Shown here: one piece after another, positions 32,454 through 40,416 of the stretch
How positions within the stretch are numbered: the first letter of the stretch is position 1
How the letters are laid out: each line of letters opens with the position of its first letter
IMG/VR virus record: IMGVR_UViG_3300005471_000007
Coordinates: 1-46,110 of that record
Direction: 5' to 3' (one strand)
DNA length: 46,110 bases
From: a virus
Translations under genes and position numbers: made by a program
The notes under the pieces: model-generated
What the model was told of the DNA's origin: nothing
Seen by the model: only the letters and a program-made list of their open reading frames with translations
The model's database searches: none

Positions 32454-32633
32454 ATGTTATCACGCCTGAAATGGGGCAAAGGTGACTGGTTTATCGCTAT
32501 TGTGATCTTCCTCGTCATCTTGTTTATAGTCGCGGCTAATAGTGGCCTTGCGATCTATGCCAAAGGCGCATTGCACTTGTTGGGCGCTATATTGATCTGG
32601 GCGGGCAACGCTCTCAACGCTGTAGGGAGGTAA
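32454..32633 (+). CDS. Small two-helix membrane protein
   Basis: 59 residues, TAAGGAG then ATG 32454. WFIAIVIFLVILFIVAANSG and ALHLLGAILIWAGNAL are two membrane segments. Could be an accessory holin or exclusion protein; lies far from the amidase. Confidence 0.55.
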   Translation: MLSRLKWGKGDWFIAIVIFLVILFIVAANSGLAIYAKGALHLLGAILIWAGNALNAVGR

Positions 32634-32634
32634 C

Positions 32635-33018
32635 ATGATCTACGTCAACTACATCGGCAATACACTTATTCTCATCGGGGCAGGCGTCATCGTCGTGGCT
32701 CTAGCTATCTTTGCCATTGCTGTTATCCGGCGCAATAGCCGCTTAGAGCGAGAGAAGAAGCGTCGTGTATATGAACTAGAATCAGCCATAGCAGCTGCGA
32801 AGGCGCTGAAAGAGCAGAGAGAACGGCTGCAAGAAACGAATACCGTTCTCTCTGAGTCGCTGACCCGGGCGAGCCAGGATTACAACCTCCTGGCACGAGA
32901 ACACAGAGAGTTGGAAGCGCGCACCATCGCGTTACAAAAGACGCTGGAAGCACAGCCGACCGCGCCCAAACGAGCAGTACCAAAGCGCGGCACACAAGCC
33001 GCTCAGGAGGGAGTATGA
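32635..33018 (+). CDS. Membrane-anchored coiled-coil protein
   Basis: 127 residues: one N-terminal helix (LILIGAGVIVVALAIFAIAVI), then RRNSRLEREKKRRVYELE and long heptads, then a basic Ala/Pro tail. One base after the 32633 stop. Unknown. Confidence 0.6.
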   Translation: MIYVNYIGNTLILIGAGVIVVALAIFAIAVIRRNSRLEREKKRRVYELESAIAAAKALKEQRERLQETNTVLSESLTRASQDYNLLAREHRELEARTIALQKTLEAQPTAPKRAVPKRGTQAAQEGV

Positions 33019-33299
33019 GCATTATCTACATAGTTTTTGCCGTAGTGATCGTCGTTACTGGCAGTCTCTTCTGTTGGAAGCAATTACGCGATGTCAGTTA
33101 TATAGCGCGAGAGAGTGAGCAGATGCATCGGATCACTGATCCGATGGTTGCCTACCTGGACACGTTGCAAGGACAATCCTACAGCGAAGAAGGTTTCCGT
33201 CAGTTCATGCGCGATTGCTATGGGGAAGAGTATCTACATCGCTATCTGCTAGGATTGCAGGTTGCCCATGCCATGCTCGGAACGAGGAAGCGACGATGA
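33015..33299 (+). CDS. Membrane-anchored small protein
   Basis: 94 residues with N-terminal helix IIYIVFAVVIVVTGSLFCW, then a soluble helical part (YSEEGFRQFMRDCYGEEYLHRYL). Overlaps previous stop by four bases. Unknown. Confidence 0.55.
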   Translation: MSIIYIVFAVVIVVTGSLFCWKQLRDVSYIARESEQMHRITDPMVAYLDTLQGQSYSEEGFRQFMRDCYGEEYLHRYLLGLQVAHAMLGTRKRR

Positions 33300-33574
33300 G
33301 AACCGACGAGCTGACGCCTGAAGAAGTTAAGGCTATCGCCGCCGAGGTCGACGCCTGGCATGCGCGTTTTGAGCATGAGAAATGGCACATCGCTTCGATT
33401 GCGCATCTTTACCATATGCCGATGGAATGCTACCAGGTCGTCTATGGAAACGGACTCTCAACGGTTTTTACACGCGACGAGCGCGGGGTACTCATGCCGG
33501 AGGGAAAGTTTACGTACTACGCACCGGATTTTGACCGAAAGAAGGACGCGCAAGCGTATGAGAAAACTACTTGA
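33296..33574 (+). CDS. Hypothetical protein
   Basis: 92 residues; ATGA overlap at start. ELTPEEVKAIAAEVDAWHARFEHEKW, then ARLYHMP-like and VFTRDERGVLMPEGKFTYY. Not recognised. Confidence 0.5.
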   Translation: MRTDELTPEEVKAIAAEVDAWHARFEHEKWHIASIAHLYHMPMECYQVVYGNGLSTVFTRDERGVLMPEGKFTYYAPDFDRKKDAQAYEKTT

Positions 33575-33776
33575 GGACATGTCCGAGGATGAAGCCCGTG
33601 CCTGGGTACAAGAGCTTGCCAGTCGCCTGCGTAAGAAGCAAGCACGCGAACGCGCTTACCTGGATAGACGCCGCGCACGTGGCACGCATACACCAACCGA
33701 TGAGGCATACGAAGCTGATCAGGAACTAGAAAACGACCTGCTGGAAGTTCTTAGCGCATTGGAGAAGGGTAACTAA
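33558..33776 (+). CDS. Small helical protein
   Basis: 72 residues, charged helix (MRKLLEDMSEDEARAWVQE ... RERAYLDRRRARGTHTPTD). Overlaps the previous gene by 17 bases. Unknown. Confidence 0.45.
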   Translation: MRKLLEDMSEDEARAWVQELASRLRKKQARERAYLDRRRARGTHTPTDEAYEADQELENDLLEVLSALEKGN

Positions 33777-33777
33777 C

Positions 33778-33981
33778 ATGATTCACATTGCTGTACACAA
33801 TGAGGTGGAGGCTGCGCTTGCCCGCATCGAAGCGGCGCTCGTAGGAACTATCGGGCTGCTCAGATGCCTGGAAGTGGAAGGTATACCCGAGCAATGGCGC
33901 AGCCAGGTAGAGGAAAAATACAAGATGCTGCAACAAGCCGCGCTCGACGCGATCAGGTTGCAGCAGGATGTACTGATGTAA
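33778..33981 (+). CDS. Small helical protein
   Basis: 67 residues, MIHIAVHNEVEAALARIE then helices. One base after the previous stop. Unknown. Confidence 0.5.
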   Translation: MIHIAVHNEVEAALARIEAALVGTIGLLRCLEVEGIPEQWRSQVEEKYKMLQQAALDAIRLQQDVLM

Positions 33982-33999
33982 AGAAAAGAGGTTGACCAC

Positions 34000-34194
34000 A
34001 TGATTGAAATCGAAGAAGAGGAACTTTTAACCGTAAGAGAAGTCGCAAAGCGCTTGCGTGTTGATACAACAACAGTGCGACGTTGGATTACGCAGGGTTT
34101 ATTAGAAGCGGTGATACTCCCGCACACAGGGAAGCGCCGGGGATACCGCGTCCATATAAAAACGATCAACGCGCTAATCGATAGAAAGTCATGA
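34000..34194 (+). CDS. Second excisionase-like MerR/HTH_17 protein
   Basis: 64 residues: LTVREVAKRLRVDTTTVRRWITQGLLEAVIL ... RGYRVHIKTINALI, the same winged-HTH family as 24513-24713 but clearly diverged. AAAGAGG precedes. Far from int, so more likely a transcription regulator of the distal operon than a directionality factor. Confidence 0.7.
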   Translation: MIEIEEEELLTVREVAKRLRVDTTTVRRWITQGLLEAVILPHTGKRRGYRVHIKTINALIDRKS

Positions 34195-34538
34195 GCTGTG
34201 ATAATTGCGGTGAAACTGATACCGCAAAGTTTTATGCCTATATGCTCAAGCGTGCGAATGGATACTGCTTTTGTAAGCGGTGTGCATGGGCATATAGAGG
34301 TAAGACATATAGACATGTACAACAGAAAGTGAAGAAGCAGATGGGAGCAAATCAATTTAGCTTTCAGATGAGCGAAGACTTTTTGCGGGGCTATGCAGAG
34401 TATCTCAAGCAGTTGCGCGAGCAGAACCCCGGCAAAACCTACAAGGTGACGTTCTCGGTTGACCTTATCCCTGACGGGATAGGTTATGAGATGAGCGTAC
34501 CTCCGCAAATCACCATCGATGAGGAGGAGTCACACTGA
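34191..34538 (+). CDS. Protein with N-terminal zinc ribbon
   Basis: 115 residues; SCDNCGETD ... FCKRCAWAYRG gives CxxC pairs. Remainder contains FRGYAEYLKQLREQNPGKTY-like helices. ATGA coupled to the HTH gene. Unknown. Confidence 0.55.
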   Translation: MSCDNCGETDTAKFYAYMLKRANGYCFCKRCAWAYRGKTYRHVQQKVKKQMGANQFSFQMSEDFLRGYAEYLKQLREQNPGKTYKVTFSVDLIPDGIGYEMSVPPQITIDEEESH

Positions 34539-34900
34539 TGTTCAAAAAGCTCTGGCACTTATTCCAGGCACGCAGGCGCTACTGCCGGTTATGGCTACCG
34601 CAAGAAGCCCAAACGCTAAAAGCTCCAGGCTTGCCCGCGGTAGACCTAGCTGTCATACCAATCGAGCCAGAACCTATTCCTGTCGTGCCTGGTACTCTAT
34701 TGGCTAAGGATCGGGCAAAAAAGGGGCTCAAAACTATCAAGCTTGAACCTATGAGTTTCCCCTGGTTGCCGGATGATCACCAACTCAATACGCGACCGAA
34801 GTCCCAAATGTCATTCGATGATACGCTCAACCTGCTCGTGCCTGAAACTGTACCTAACCTACCACGGGTGAAAGAGTTCCACGAAAAGAGGAATCACTGA
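34538..34900 (+). CDS. Pro-rich hypothetical protein
   Basis: 120 residues, PIEPEPIPVVPGT, PMSFPWLPDDHQ, basic N-terminus. Coupled to neighbours by one-base stop/start overlaps. Unknown. Confidence 0.5.
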   Translation: MFKKLWHLFQARRRYCRLWLPQEAQTLKAPGLPAVDLAVIPIEPEPIPVVPGTLLAKDRAKKGLKTIKLEPMSFPWLPDDHQLNTRPKSQMSFDDTLNLLVPETVPNLPRVKEFHEKRNH

Positions 34901-35184
34901 TGGATGGAGGCGAATTATTCGCGGGTTTCCTGCTATTCACGGGCTTCCTGGTTGGTGCTCTAGCTGTGCTCATTGCGGGCTGGCTCATGCTGCAAAAACT
35001 CCGGCAACATTTCCGTGGCAAAAGTGAACTACGGCAAGAGCAGGCACGGGCCGTCGCCATAGCTGAAGCACATGTAAAACAGGACTTCAACGACAAGCAC
35101 GTACTATGGCAAGCCTGGTTGCTGGTGCGATTGAAAAACGAGGAAGATCAGATGAGCAAGATAAGCAGAAACGCGCTACAATGA
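34900..35184 (+). CDS. Small membrane protein, end of rightward operon
   Basis: 94 residues. ELFAGFLLFTGFLVGALAVLIAGWLML is one or two N-terminal helices, followed by a charged cytoplasmic part. Last gene before the convergent junction. Unknown. Confidence 0.55.
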   Translation: MDGGELFAGFLLFTGFLVGALAVLIAGWLMLQKLRQHFRGKSELRQEQARAVAIAEAHVKQDFNDKHVLWQAWLLVRLKNEEDQMSKISRNALQ

Positions 35185-35252
35185 CCGCCACTGATCAAGC
35201 AGGTTCCGGTATAGAACCACTAACCGGAACCTGCTTCGGTTCTGTAGGCGGT
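35184..35252. terminator. Nested inverted repeat at convergent junction
   Basis: AAGCAGGTTCCGGT (35197-35210) pairs perfectly over 14 bp with 35223-35236; ACCGCC (35184-35189) pairs outside with GGCGGT (35247-35252). Lies between convergent operons, so a bidirectional terminator is likely, although it lacks a U tract. Confidence 0.65.
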
Positions 35253-35265
35253 CGCTGGTAAACGT

Positions 35266-35505
35266 CTAGGCATGTTCTAGGACGAGAACTGCATGTTCAG
35301 GTGGTAAACCGTTGGCTTCCAACTCTTCCATACCGACGTTGACGATCTGGTGGCAGGTCGCACATTCGTAGCTATGGAACGTCGTCCCTGGCACATCGGG
35401 CAACTGCACAAGCTCACCGGTACAATTGCCGGGCGCTACCGCTTCTACTGCTGGCGCTTCGACAAAAGCCGCTTCCGAAACTGGGGTCGTAATATCTTCA
35501 GGCAT
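35266..35505 (-). CDS. Small zinc-type protein
   Basis: 79 residues, AAGGAGG before ATG. Acidic Ala/Pro N-terminus, then FHSYECATCHQIVNVG (CxxC with an upstream Cys). Unknown; ends the leftward group at the convergent repeat. Confidence 0.55.
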   Translation of the reverse strand: MPEDITTPVSEAAFVEAPAVEAVAPGNCTGELVQLPDVPGTTFHSYECATCHQIVNVGMEELEANGLPPEHAVLVLEHA

Positions 35506-35525
35506 GGTTATTCCTCCTTTCTGTT

Positions 35526-35720
35526 TTAGTTCATGCGTACATTATAGCCGCTGCAAACCCGTTGCATATGCTCCGCATGGCTTTTATGAACAGCTTGCCC
35601 TAGTTGGGCCTGGCGTTGAATTGCGCGTATAGCCTCCGGGGATATAAGCGGTCTATCGCTATCAAACCTTATCTTTATCACAGCCTTTTGTAGCCTTCTA
35701 ATTTCGTCATGTAAGTTCAT
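35526..35720 (-). CDS. Small helical protein
   Basis: 64 residues from ATG 35720, ATGA overlap with the preceding gene. HDEIRRLQKAVIKIRF ... EAIRAIQRQAQLGQ. Unknown. Confidence 0.5.
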   Translation of the reverse strand: MNLHDEIRRLQKAVIKIRFDSDRPLISPEAIRAIQRQAQLGQAVHKSHAEHMQRVCSGYNVRMN

Positions 35721-36166
35721 TCTTCCCCCTCTTCTTCCGGTGCTTCCTCGACGACATGCCATCTGAGGTTCTTTACCTCGCCGGCCATGAGCCCGATCCA
35801 GGTCTGCCCGCAGGTCACACAGCCGCGCAAGGCGTTATGGTTCTGGTTCATGGTCCAGAAGAACGGGCCGTGAACGTGGATGCGCTCGTAGGCTTCTTGC
35901 ATCGTTTCAAGCGCATCCTTGCCTGCCTGCTCTGCTGACTTTTTCTCCTGCTCGTACAAGTACGCCTGCTTCTCGTCTATGTGGTCGAAGTCAGCCAGTA
36001 GCTTCGCATCTTCCTCTGACCGCTTTCTGAGCGATGCTTCCCAGGCTTCTTTCGCTTTCTGGTACGCTCTCCAGGCCGCTGCTAGTGAAGCCTGTGGTTC
36101 GGGCCAGACTTGATATACTACCTCTTCGGGCGCTTGCTCTGTCAATGGCTGTGTGTCGTTATTCAT
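35717..36166 (-). CDS. Coiled-coil protein with CxxC
   Basis: 149 residues from ATG 36166 (AGAAAGG). Long coil (AAAWRAYQKAKEAWEASLRK, DEKQAYLYEQEKKSAEQ), then RGCVTCGQTWIGLM and a Glu-rich tail. Unknown. Confidence 0.55.
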   Translation of the reverse strand: MNNDTQPLTEQAPEEVVYQVWPEPQASLAAAWRAYQKAKEAWEASLRKRSEEDAKLLADFDHIDEKQAYLYEQEKKSAEQAGKDALETMQEAYERIHVHGPFFWTMNQNHNALRGCVTCGQTWIGLMAGEVKNLRWHVVEEAPEEEGEE

Positions 36167-36167
36167 T

Positions 36168-36383
36168 TTAAGCCTTTCTGAGTCTAGTAGCAAAGTCTGA
36201 AGAAGACATTTCTTCAAATTCCAGGCTTCTCCCTATGGGACTGAGCAGAATACGCGACGTCACTTTCTCATGGGGTTCGCAGGTCACTTGCACGTCAGTG
36301 ATATAGCATTTGTGCCAGCCCGGTATCTTGGCCTCAACTGGTGTCTCTGCCTCAAATGCCTCATAGATTTCCTGCTCAGTCAT
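36168..36383 (-). CDS. Small hypothetical protein
   Basis: 71 residues, acidic N-terminus EQEIYEAFEAETPVEAKI, KCYITDVQVTCEPHEKVT. ATGA coupled to 36380-36682. Unknown. Confidence 0.5.
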   Translation of the reverse strand: MTEQEIYEAFEAETPVEAKIPGWHKCYITDVQVTCEPHEKVTSRILLSPIGRSLEFEEMSSSDFATRLRKA

Positions 36384-36682
36384 GTACTCTCCACCCGCGG
36401 CTCAGGCGGGTAGTCGCGTTGCACCTGCTCAAAGTAGCGATGGATGTTCTCGCGTATCTCCTGCTTGACTTCTTCCGGTACGCGATTGTAGATGTCTATG
36501 TCCGCGTCGTCTACAATCGGCGGGATGTAGGTGATCTTGGCCTCCTCTTGTGGCAGATACAGATAGTGGAACTCATGTTCGGGCCAGCGTGGTTGTCTAT
36601 CAATCACCCCTATAACTGGTTGGCCGTACTGCACAATGCGCTGATGAGCTAACTGTTCGGGTTGTTCCTTGAGCGTTGCCAT
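36380..36682 (-). CDS. Hypothetical protein, first of its group
   Basis: 100 residues; GGGAGGTG before ATG, 28 bases after the extended -10 promoter. RQPRWPEHEFHYLYLP, KITYIPPIVDDADIDIYN. Unknown. Confidence 0.5.
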   Translation of the reverse strand: MATLKEQPEQLAHQRIVQYGQPVIGVIDRQPRWPEHEFHYLYLPQEEAKITYIPPIVDDADIDIYNRVPEEVKQEIRENIHRYFEQVQRDYPPEPRVEST

Positions 36683-36709
36683 ACTCGCTCACCTCCCTTT
36701 TTTCTATTC

Positions 36710-36718
36710 ATTATACCA
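36710..36718 (-). promoter_or_regulatory. Extended -10 promoter (TGG-TATAAT)
   Basis: Minus strand TGG-TATAAT (TATAAT 36715-36710), between the holin candidate's stop and the 36682 ATG. Starts the 36682-35266 group. Confidence 0.5.
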
Positions 36719-36727
36719 GACGGGCGT

Positions 36728-37180
36728 CTAGGGTGTAGGAGGGACCGCTACACGTTGCGTTACCTGGTCTGGAATGGCTACCGCTGGCATCTTGGCCTGT
36801 GTCGAGTACGCCATCATCGATGCGGGTTCAGGTGGGATGTACGTTGCCGCAGCTGTGCCAGGCGTCACGAATTGCGTCATCACCGGCGCAGGCCCTGGGC
36901 TCGGTGGCACAATAGTTTGGGTAGGCTGTTGGGTCGCGGCAACCACTGCGGGGAGTGTAGAGAGCGCCTGTGATGTGAGTTGTTGCAGTTGCGCCTGCTG
37001 TGCGGGCGAGGGCGCTTTTGCCGCAACGTTTATCCCGAACAGCCCCGCAACGACAATCAAGAAATTCAGCGCCTCGACATAATTGATTTTGCCGGTGATC
37101 AGCAGCACTGTCATAGCTGCAAGCATAGCCACGCTCAAGACGAGTAGCCCGATTTCGGTCAATGGGTTGTTGTTATTCAT
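36728..37180 (-). CDS. Putative holin
   Basis: 150 residues. Two N-terminal membrane helices, TEIGLLVLSVAMLAAMTVLLITG and YVEALNFLIVVAGLFGINVAA, then a long Pro/Ala/Gln/Thr tail. Next to the amidase, after it in the transcript, and two-helix topology fits class II holins. The long tail is unusual. Confidence 0.6.
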   Translation of the reverse strand: MNNNNPLTEIGLLVLSVAMLAAMTVLLITGKINYVEALNFLIVVAGLFGINVAAKAPSPAQQAQLQQLTSQALSTLPAVVAATQQPTQTIVPPSPGPAPVMTQFVTPGTAAATYIPPEPASMMAYSTQAKMPAVAIPDQVTQRVAVPPTP

Positions 37181-37190
37181 GAGTCCTCCA

Positions 37191-38216
37191 TTATAAACCA
37201 GATGATGTAATAAATGTTTCCAGGTCAGCCGCTTTGAAAGCGGCTGTTTGCAGGAACGCTTTGATCTTCACCGGGTCGATACCTTGTATCGCCGGCGTGG
37301 TAGCTTTCGCCAAGTCTGCTTGCAATTGCTTCACCAGGGCGGCTTTCTCCTGCACCTGATTTCTGGCGAAGGCCAGTTCCCGCCCGACATATTCAAAGAT
37401 CACACCGCGGCTTTGCGTCCAGCCGAGCATTGACCATTCAAAGAGTTGCTGCGTCCCGGGGCCAAGACTTATATTGGATGCTTCTAATTGTGCCGTGCCG
37501 AACTCCGCGCCTACCGGAATGTTCCTTGGATCCCAGTTATGCGCAAGCACATAGTCACGAAAGCCATGCACGACATGCACGCCGTTGGGCGCGGTCAATG
37601 TCGCGCCATCGTCATGCCATCCTGTCGGTATTCCCATAGTTGTTGTACCTCCTTGTAAATAGGTCCATAATTCCTGCCACGGATAATTGCCGGGGCAGCG
37701 CGCCCGGTTGATCGGGTCGATGTCGTTGTGTCCAATGATGCCGCCTAGTCCATCGTTTGTAGCACGTCGCTTCGGAATGTTATGCCGTTCGCAAATGTGC
37801 TGTATAAGCCTGAAACTAGCGGCTTTCTGTGCATCGGTCAATGGAGTGGAATTATCCGAAGTGGGATCGACATGTTCTATAGAAACAGACATGGTATTAA
37901 GGTTTGTAGTACCTCCACCTCCCACATGTAGCGGATTGTATTGTGTCAAAAACGAAGCGTATCCATCTTCCACGCAGCAGTTTCCTGCAGCTCCGTCTTT
38001 CTCTAAGACCGCCTGGACTATGACGCCATCCTGGCCCACGATATAGTGAGTCGAGGCTTTATTCGGGTCGTTGGCAAAGAACGTAGCAATGTTTTGTGCT
38101 GAGCCGCCTGATGCTGTCTTGTGGATCACGAGGAACGTGTGATCATTGGCGTCAATGAAGGTTCGATTTTCATCGACGAGCATGAGGATTGCCCCAGGTT
38201 CATCTGGCGTTGCCAT
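37191..38216 (-). CDS. Endolysin, N-acetylmuramoyl-L-alanine amidase
   Basis: 341 residues. Amidase_2/PGRP fold: zinc His in FLVIHKTASG, His in GIIGHNDIDPI, Cys in RARCPGNYPW; also VSIEHVDPTSDN. About residues 1-185. The C-terminal 150 residues include a HGFRDYVLAHNW segment and a coiled coil, likely cell-wall targeting. AAGGAGG before ATG. Releases phage by cutting the peptide-sugar bond in peptidoglycan. No signal peptide, so holin-dependent. Confidence 0.9.
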   Translation of the reverse strand: MATPDEPGAILMLVDENRTFIDANDHTFLVIHKTASGGSAQNIATFFANDPNKASTHYIVGQDGVIVQAVLEKDGAAGNCCVEDGYASFLTQYNPLHVGGGGTTNLNTMSVSIEHVDPTSDNSTPLTDAQKAASFRLIQHICERHNIPKRRATNDGLGGIIGHNDIDPINRARCPGNYPWQELWTYLQGGTTTMGIPTGWHDDGATLTAPNGVHVVHGFRDYVLAHNWDPRNIPVGAEFGTAQLEASNISLGPGTQQLFEWSMLGWTQSRGVIFEYVGRELAFARNQVQEKAALVKQLQADLAKATTPAIQGIDPVKIKAFLQTAAFKAADLETFITSSGL

Positions 38217-38307
38217 TAGCAGACCTCCTTACCAGTATACAAACGAGCGTACCCCAAAATGCGAGAGTACCCAGGCCGCTCCATAGAACGGCATACAAGA
38301 ATACCAT
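38200..38307 (-). CDS. 35-residue single-helix membrane peptide
   Basis: ATG 38307 after GAAAGGAA; MVFLYAVLWSGLGTLAFWGTL then VCILVRRS and a short polar tail. One membrane helix. Its stop lies 17 bases inside the amidase gene, so they are coupled. Candidate small holin or antiholin; too short for homology from inspection. Confidence 0.5.
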   Translation of the reverse strand: MVFLYAVLWSGLGTLAFWGTLVCILVRRSANGNAR

Positions 38308-38321
38308 ACTTGTTCCTTTCT

Positions 38322-38663
38322 TCAAGGTTCACTCACGACTAATAAAACCTGACTATCCATCGCTACCGGCCCTGACGAGAGTGTCACGACCGGGTACGCA
38401 TTATAGCGTCCAGGCTTGCCCAATGGATTGGTGCTCAGCAGGTCAGCCGCACTCGGCGTAAAAAACGCCACGCCCGCCGACCCATCGCCCTGTAAAGCAT
38501 ATGCGCCCGTACAAATGTATAACGCATAACCGTTGTTGACATCCTGTAGATGGAACTTGATAGCGCTCCCCGCGACACCGACCAGTGGGAAAAGCGCGCT
38601 ATCGGTGGTGAAGTCATGCTCCTGTGTACGTCCGTCTCCTGCCGCCATTGGACTTATCGGCAT
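38322..38663 (-). CDS. Baseplate upper protein-like / tail accessory
   Basis: 113 residues: SAIKFHLQDVNNGYALYIC, GAYALQGDGSAGVAFFTPSAADLL, GRYNAYPVVTLSSGPVAMDS. Resembles N-terminal BppU-type beta domains that attach receptor-binding modules. Between fibre and lysis genes. Assignment from motif feel only. Confidence 0.45.
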   Translation of the reverse strand: MPISPMAAGDGRTQEHDFTTDSALFPLVGVAGSAIKFHLQDVNNGYALYICTGAYALQGDGSAGVAFFTPSAADLLSTNPLGKPGRYNAYPVVTLSSGPVAMDSQVLLVVSEP

Positions 38664-38664
38664 A

Positions 38665-40407
38665 TTATCCTCCTCTCGTTTTCCAGGTTACTTTGTCGTC
38701 CCTGGTTTTCCATGCTGCCTTCTCATCGCGTGTTGCCCACGACGCCCGTTCGTCGCGTGTTTTCCACGAGGTCTTCATATCCCTGGTCTTCCAGGTCGTT
38801 TTCATGTCGCGTGTCACCCACACAATCTTCATGCCCGGTACTGGCGGGGCTACGGGCGCACTTATCATACCTGCTGTGTCACCGGCTGCCAGCAACTCTA
38901 CCCACCCGGCGCTATCCCCGGCAAGCAGGCTCTCGACGATGCCTTGTACTTCTGTAGGCAGATAACTATCAGATGCTATGACTGTATCAGATGCCACCAG
39001 GCTATCTACCGGCCAGCGCTGACCATTACCCATATCACCGGCTGCCAGCGCATCGAGCGGTATATACCCATCCAGTTTTAGCAGGCTATCACTCGCGCTC
39101 AGGCTTTCCGTGGAGCCGCTAGAGAGTAGAGCGACCAGGCTATCACTTGCGCTATTAGCCTCTATCACGCTTGTGCCATCCATGCCCAGGAAACTATCAG
39201 TAATCACCAACGCCTCGGTGAAGCTGAATGTCGTTGTGGTGATACCACCGGACGAACTAGAGGTCATGGTCGATGCGCTATCATCGGCGGATAGGCTCTC
39301 TACCCGGCTATAGAGGTCAATAGCGAGATCAACTTCTACCCCGGAGAGTCCATCAAGCAGAACCGTGCTATCCACTCCTAGCAGGCTATCCGTAGCTGTC
39401 AATGCATCGACAGGCCAGCGTTGGAGGTTGCCCCCGAGGTCACTGACAGTCAGCGCGTCAATGGAAAGCTCGGTGTCTGTTTTCAGGAGCGTATCAGATG
39501 CAGGGATGCTCTCGACGGGAATGGCGCTATCTGTACCAAGCAGGCTATCACTCGCACTGAGCGTATCGACAGGCCACCTATAGAGGCCGCCGCTGTCACT
39601 CACCGTATTGGTATCGATAGGCCAGCTCTGTAGCGCCCCACCGTTGATATCTGCTGCTGTGAGGGCTTCTATCGGGATTTCAGCGTCAGTATAGAGCGCG
39701 GTTTCTGTGACGGTAGTCGCATCGACCGGCCACCTGAAGAGATTACCACTAAGATCAGAGGCCGTGAGAACCTCCACCGGCCATCTATACAATCCGCCGC
39801 TATCACTGACGGGAAACGTCTCTGCATTGAGATAATCTACCGTGTAGAAACTATCAACGGTAGTATTGCTGGCTGACTCATTCTGGATACCAACGCCAAA
39901 TTGGCCTGAGGTGAGCGCACTGTCAGTGGTAGTGACTGTCCAGGTATTCGGCTCCGCGCTGCCATCAGCCCACACGCGCAGAAACAGGCCGGTACCAATC
40001 AAGCGGAAGCGTAGCCAGTACGCAGTTGCTGCTGTATAGGTAAAACTCACACTGGCTATAACGGTAAAGACCCCTGCAACATCCTTGCCAATCTCAGCCG
40101 TCGTGCCATTATCGATAGTCGCATAGTAAAAATTGCTGCTACTGGTACACCGAGCAACCAGTCCATAATAGGTGCTGGCTACAGCAGATGCTGGCGTGAC
40201 TCGTACAAGAAGCTCAGCATCTGCAGGTGTCTTTGATCCAAGCGCAAAGACATTGAAGAAGCCAAGGTTACCATTGGTGGTTCCCTCGTTGGAAGTGATA
40301 GCCCAGGTAGCCGTCCCGCGCACCTGTGCCCACGTTTGACTGTCTGAGGCCGTACCCCATGCTGTTTGATTTGCACGTGCAAAATTGTCGCTTCCCAGGA
40401 CTGTCAT
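38665..40407 (-). CDS. Tail fibre with lectin-like head and two repeat arrays
   Basis: 580 residues. Residues 1-195 form a LamG/concanavalin-like beta sandwich (SDNFARANQTAWGTASD ... YYGLVARC ... YWLRFRLIGTGLFLRVWADG). Residues 200-500 are degenerate repeats of (L/V)SASDSLL, GLYRWPVD and similar. The last 56 residues are tandem octads of WKTRDMKT type. Likely adsorption fibre or tail decoration. Confidence 0.65.
   Translation of the reverse strand: MTVLGSDNFARANQTAWGTASDSQTWAQVRGTATWAITSNEGTTNGNLGFFNVFALGSKTPADAELLVRVTPASAVASTYYGLVARCTSSSNFYYATIDNGTTAEIGKDVAGVFTVIASVSFTYTAATAYWLRFRLIGTGLFLRVWADGSAEPNTWTVTTTDSALTSGQFGVGIQNESASNTTVDSFYTVDYLNAETFPVSDSGGLYRWPVEVLTASDLSGNLFRWPVDATTVTETALYTDAEIPIEALTAADINGGALQSWPIDTNTVSDSGGLYRWPVDTLSASDSLLGTDSAIPVESIPASDTLLKTDTELSIDALTVSDLGGNLQRWPVDALTATDSLLGVDSTVLLDGLSGVEVDLAIDLYSRVESLSADDSASTMTSSSSGGITTTTFSFTEALVITDSFLGMDGTSVIEANSASDSLVALLSSGSTESLSASDSLLKLDGYIPLDALAAGDMGNGQRWPVDSLVASDTVIASDSYLPTEVQGIVESLLAGDSAGWVELLAAGDTAGMISAPVAPPVPGMKIVWVTRDMKTTWKTRDMKTSWKTRDERASWATRDEKAAWKTRDDKVTWKTRGG
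38668..38835 (-). repeat. Octapeptide repeats W-(K/A/V)-T-R-D-x-K/R-x
   Basis: C-terminal end of the fibre: seven copies, WVTRDMKT, WKTRDMKT, WKTRDERA, WATRDEKA, WKTRDDKV, WKTRGG and similar, encoded by 24-bp units. Trp and Arg repeat every eight residues. Confidence 0.85.
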
Positions 40408-40416
40408 GCAAATTCC

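Noticed and set aside
33783-34508. 241-residue minus ORF
   Set aside because: Antisense to three coupled plus-strand genes, including an HTH_17 protein.
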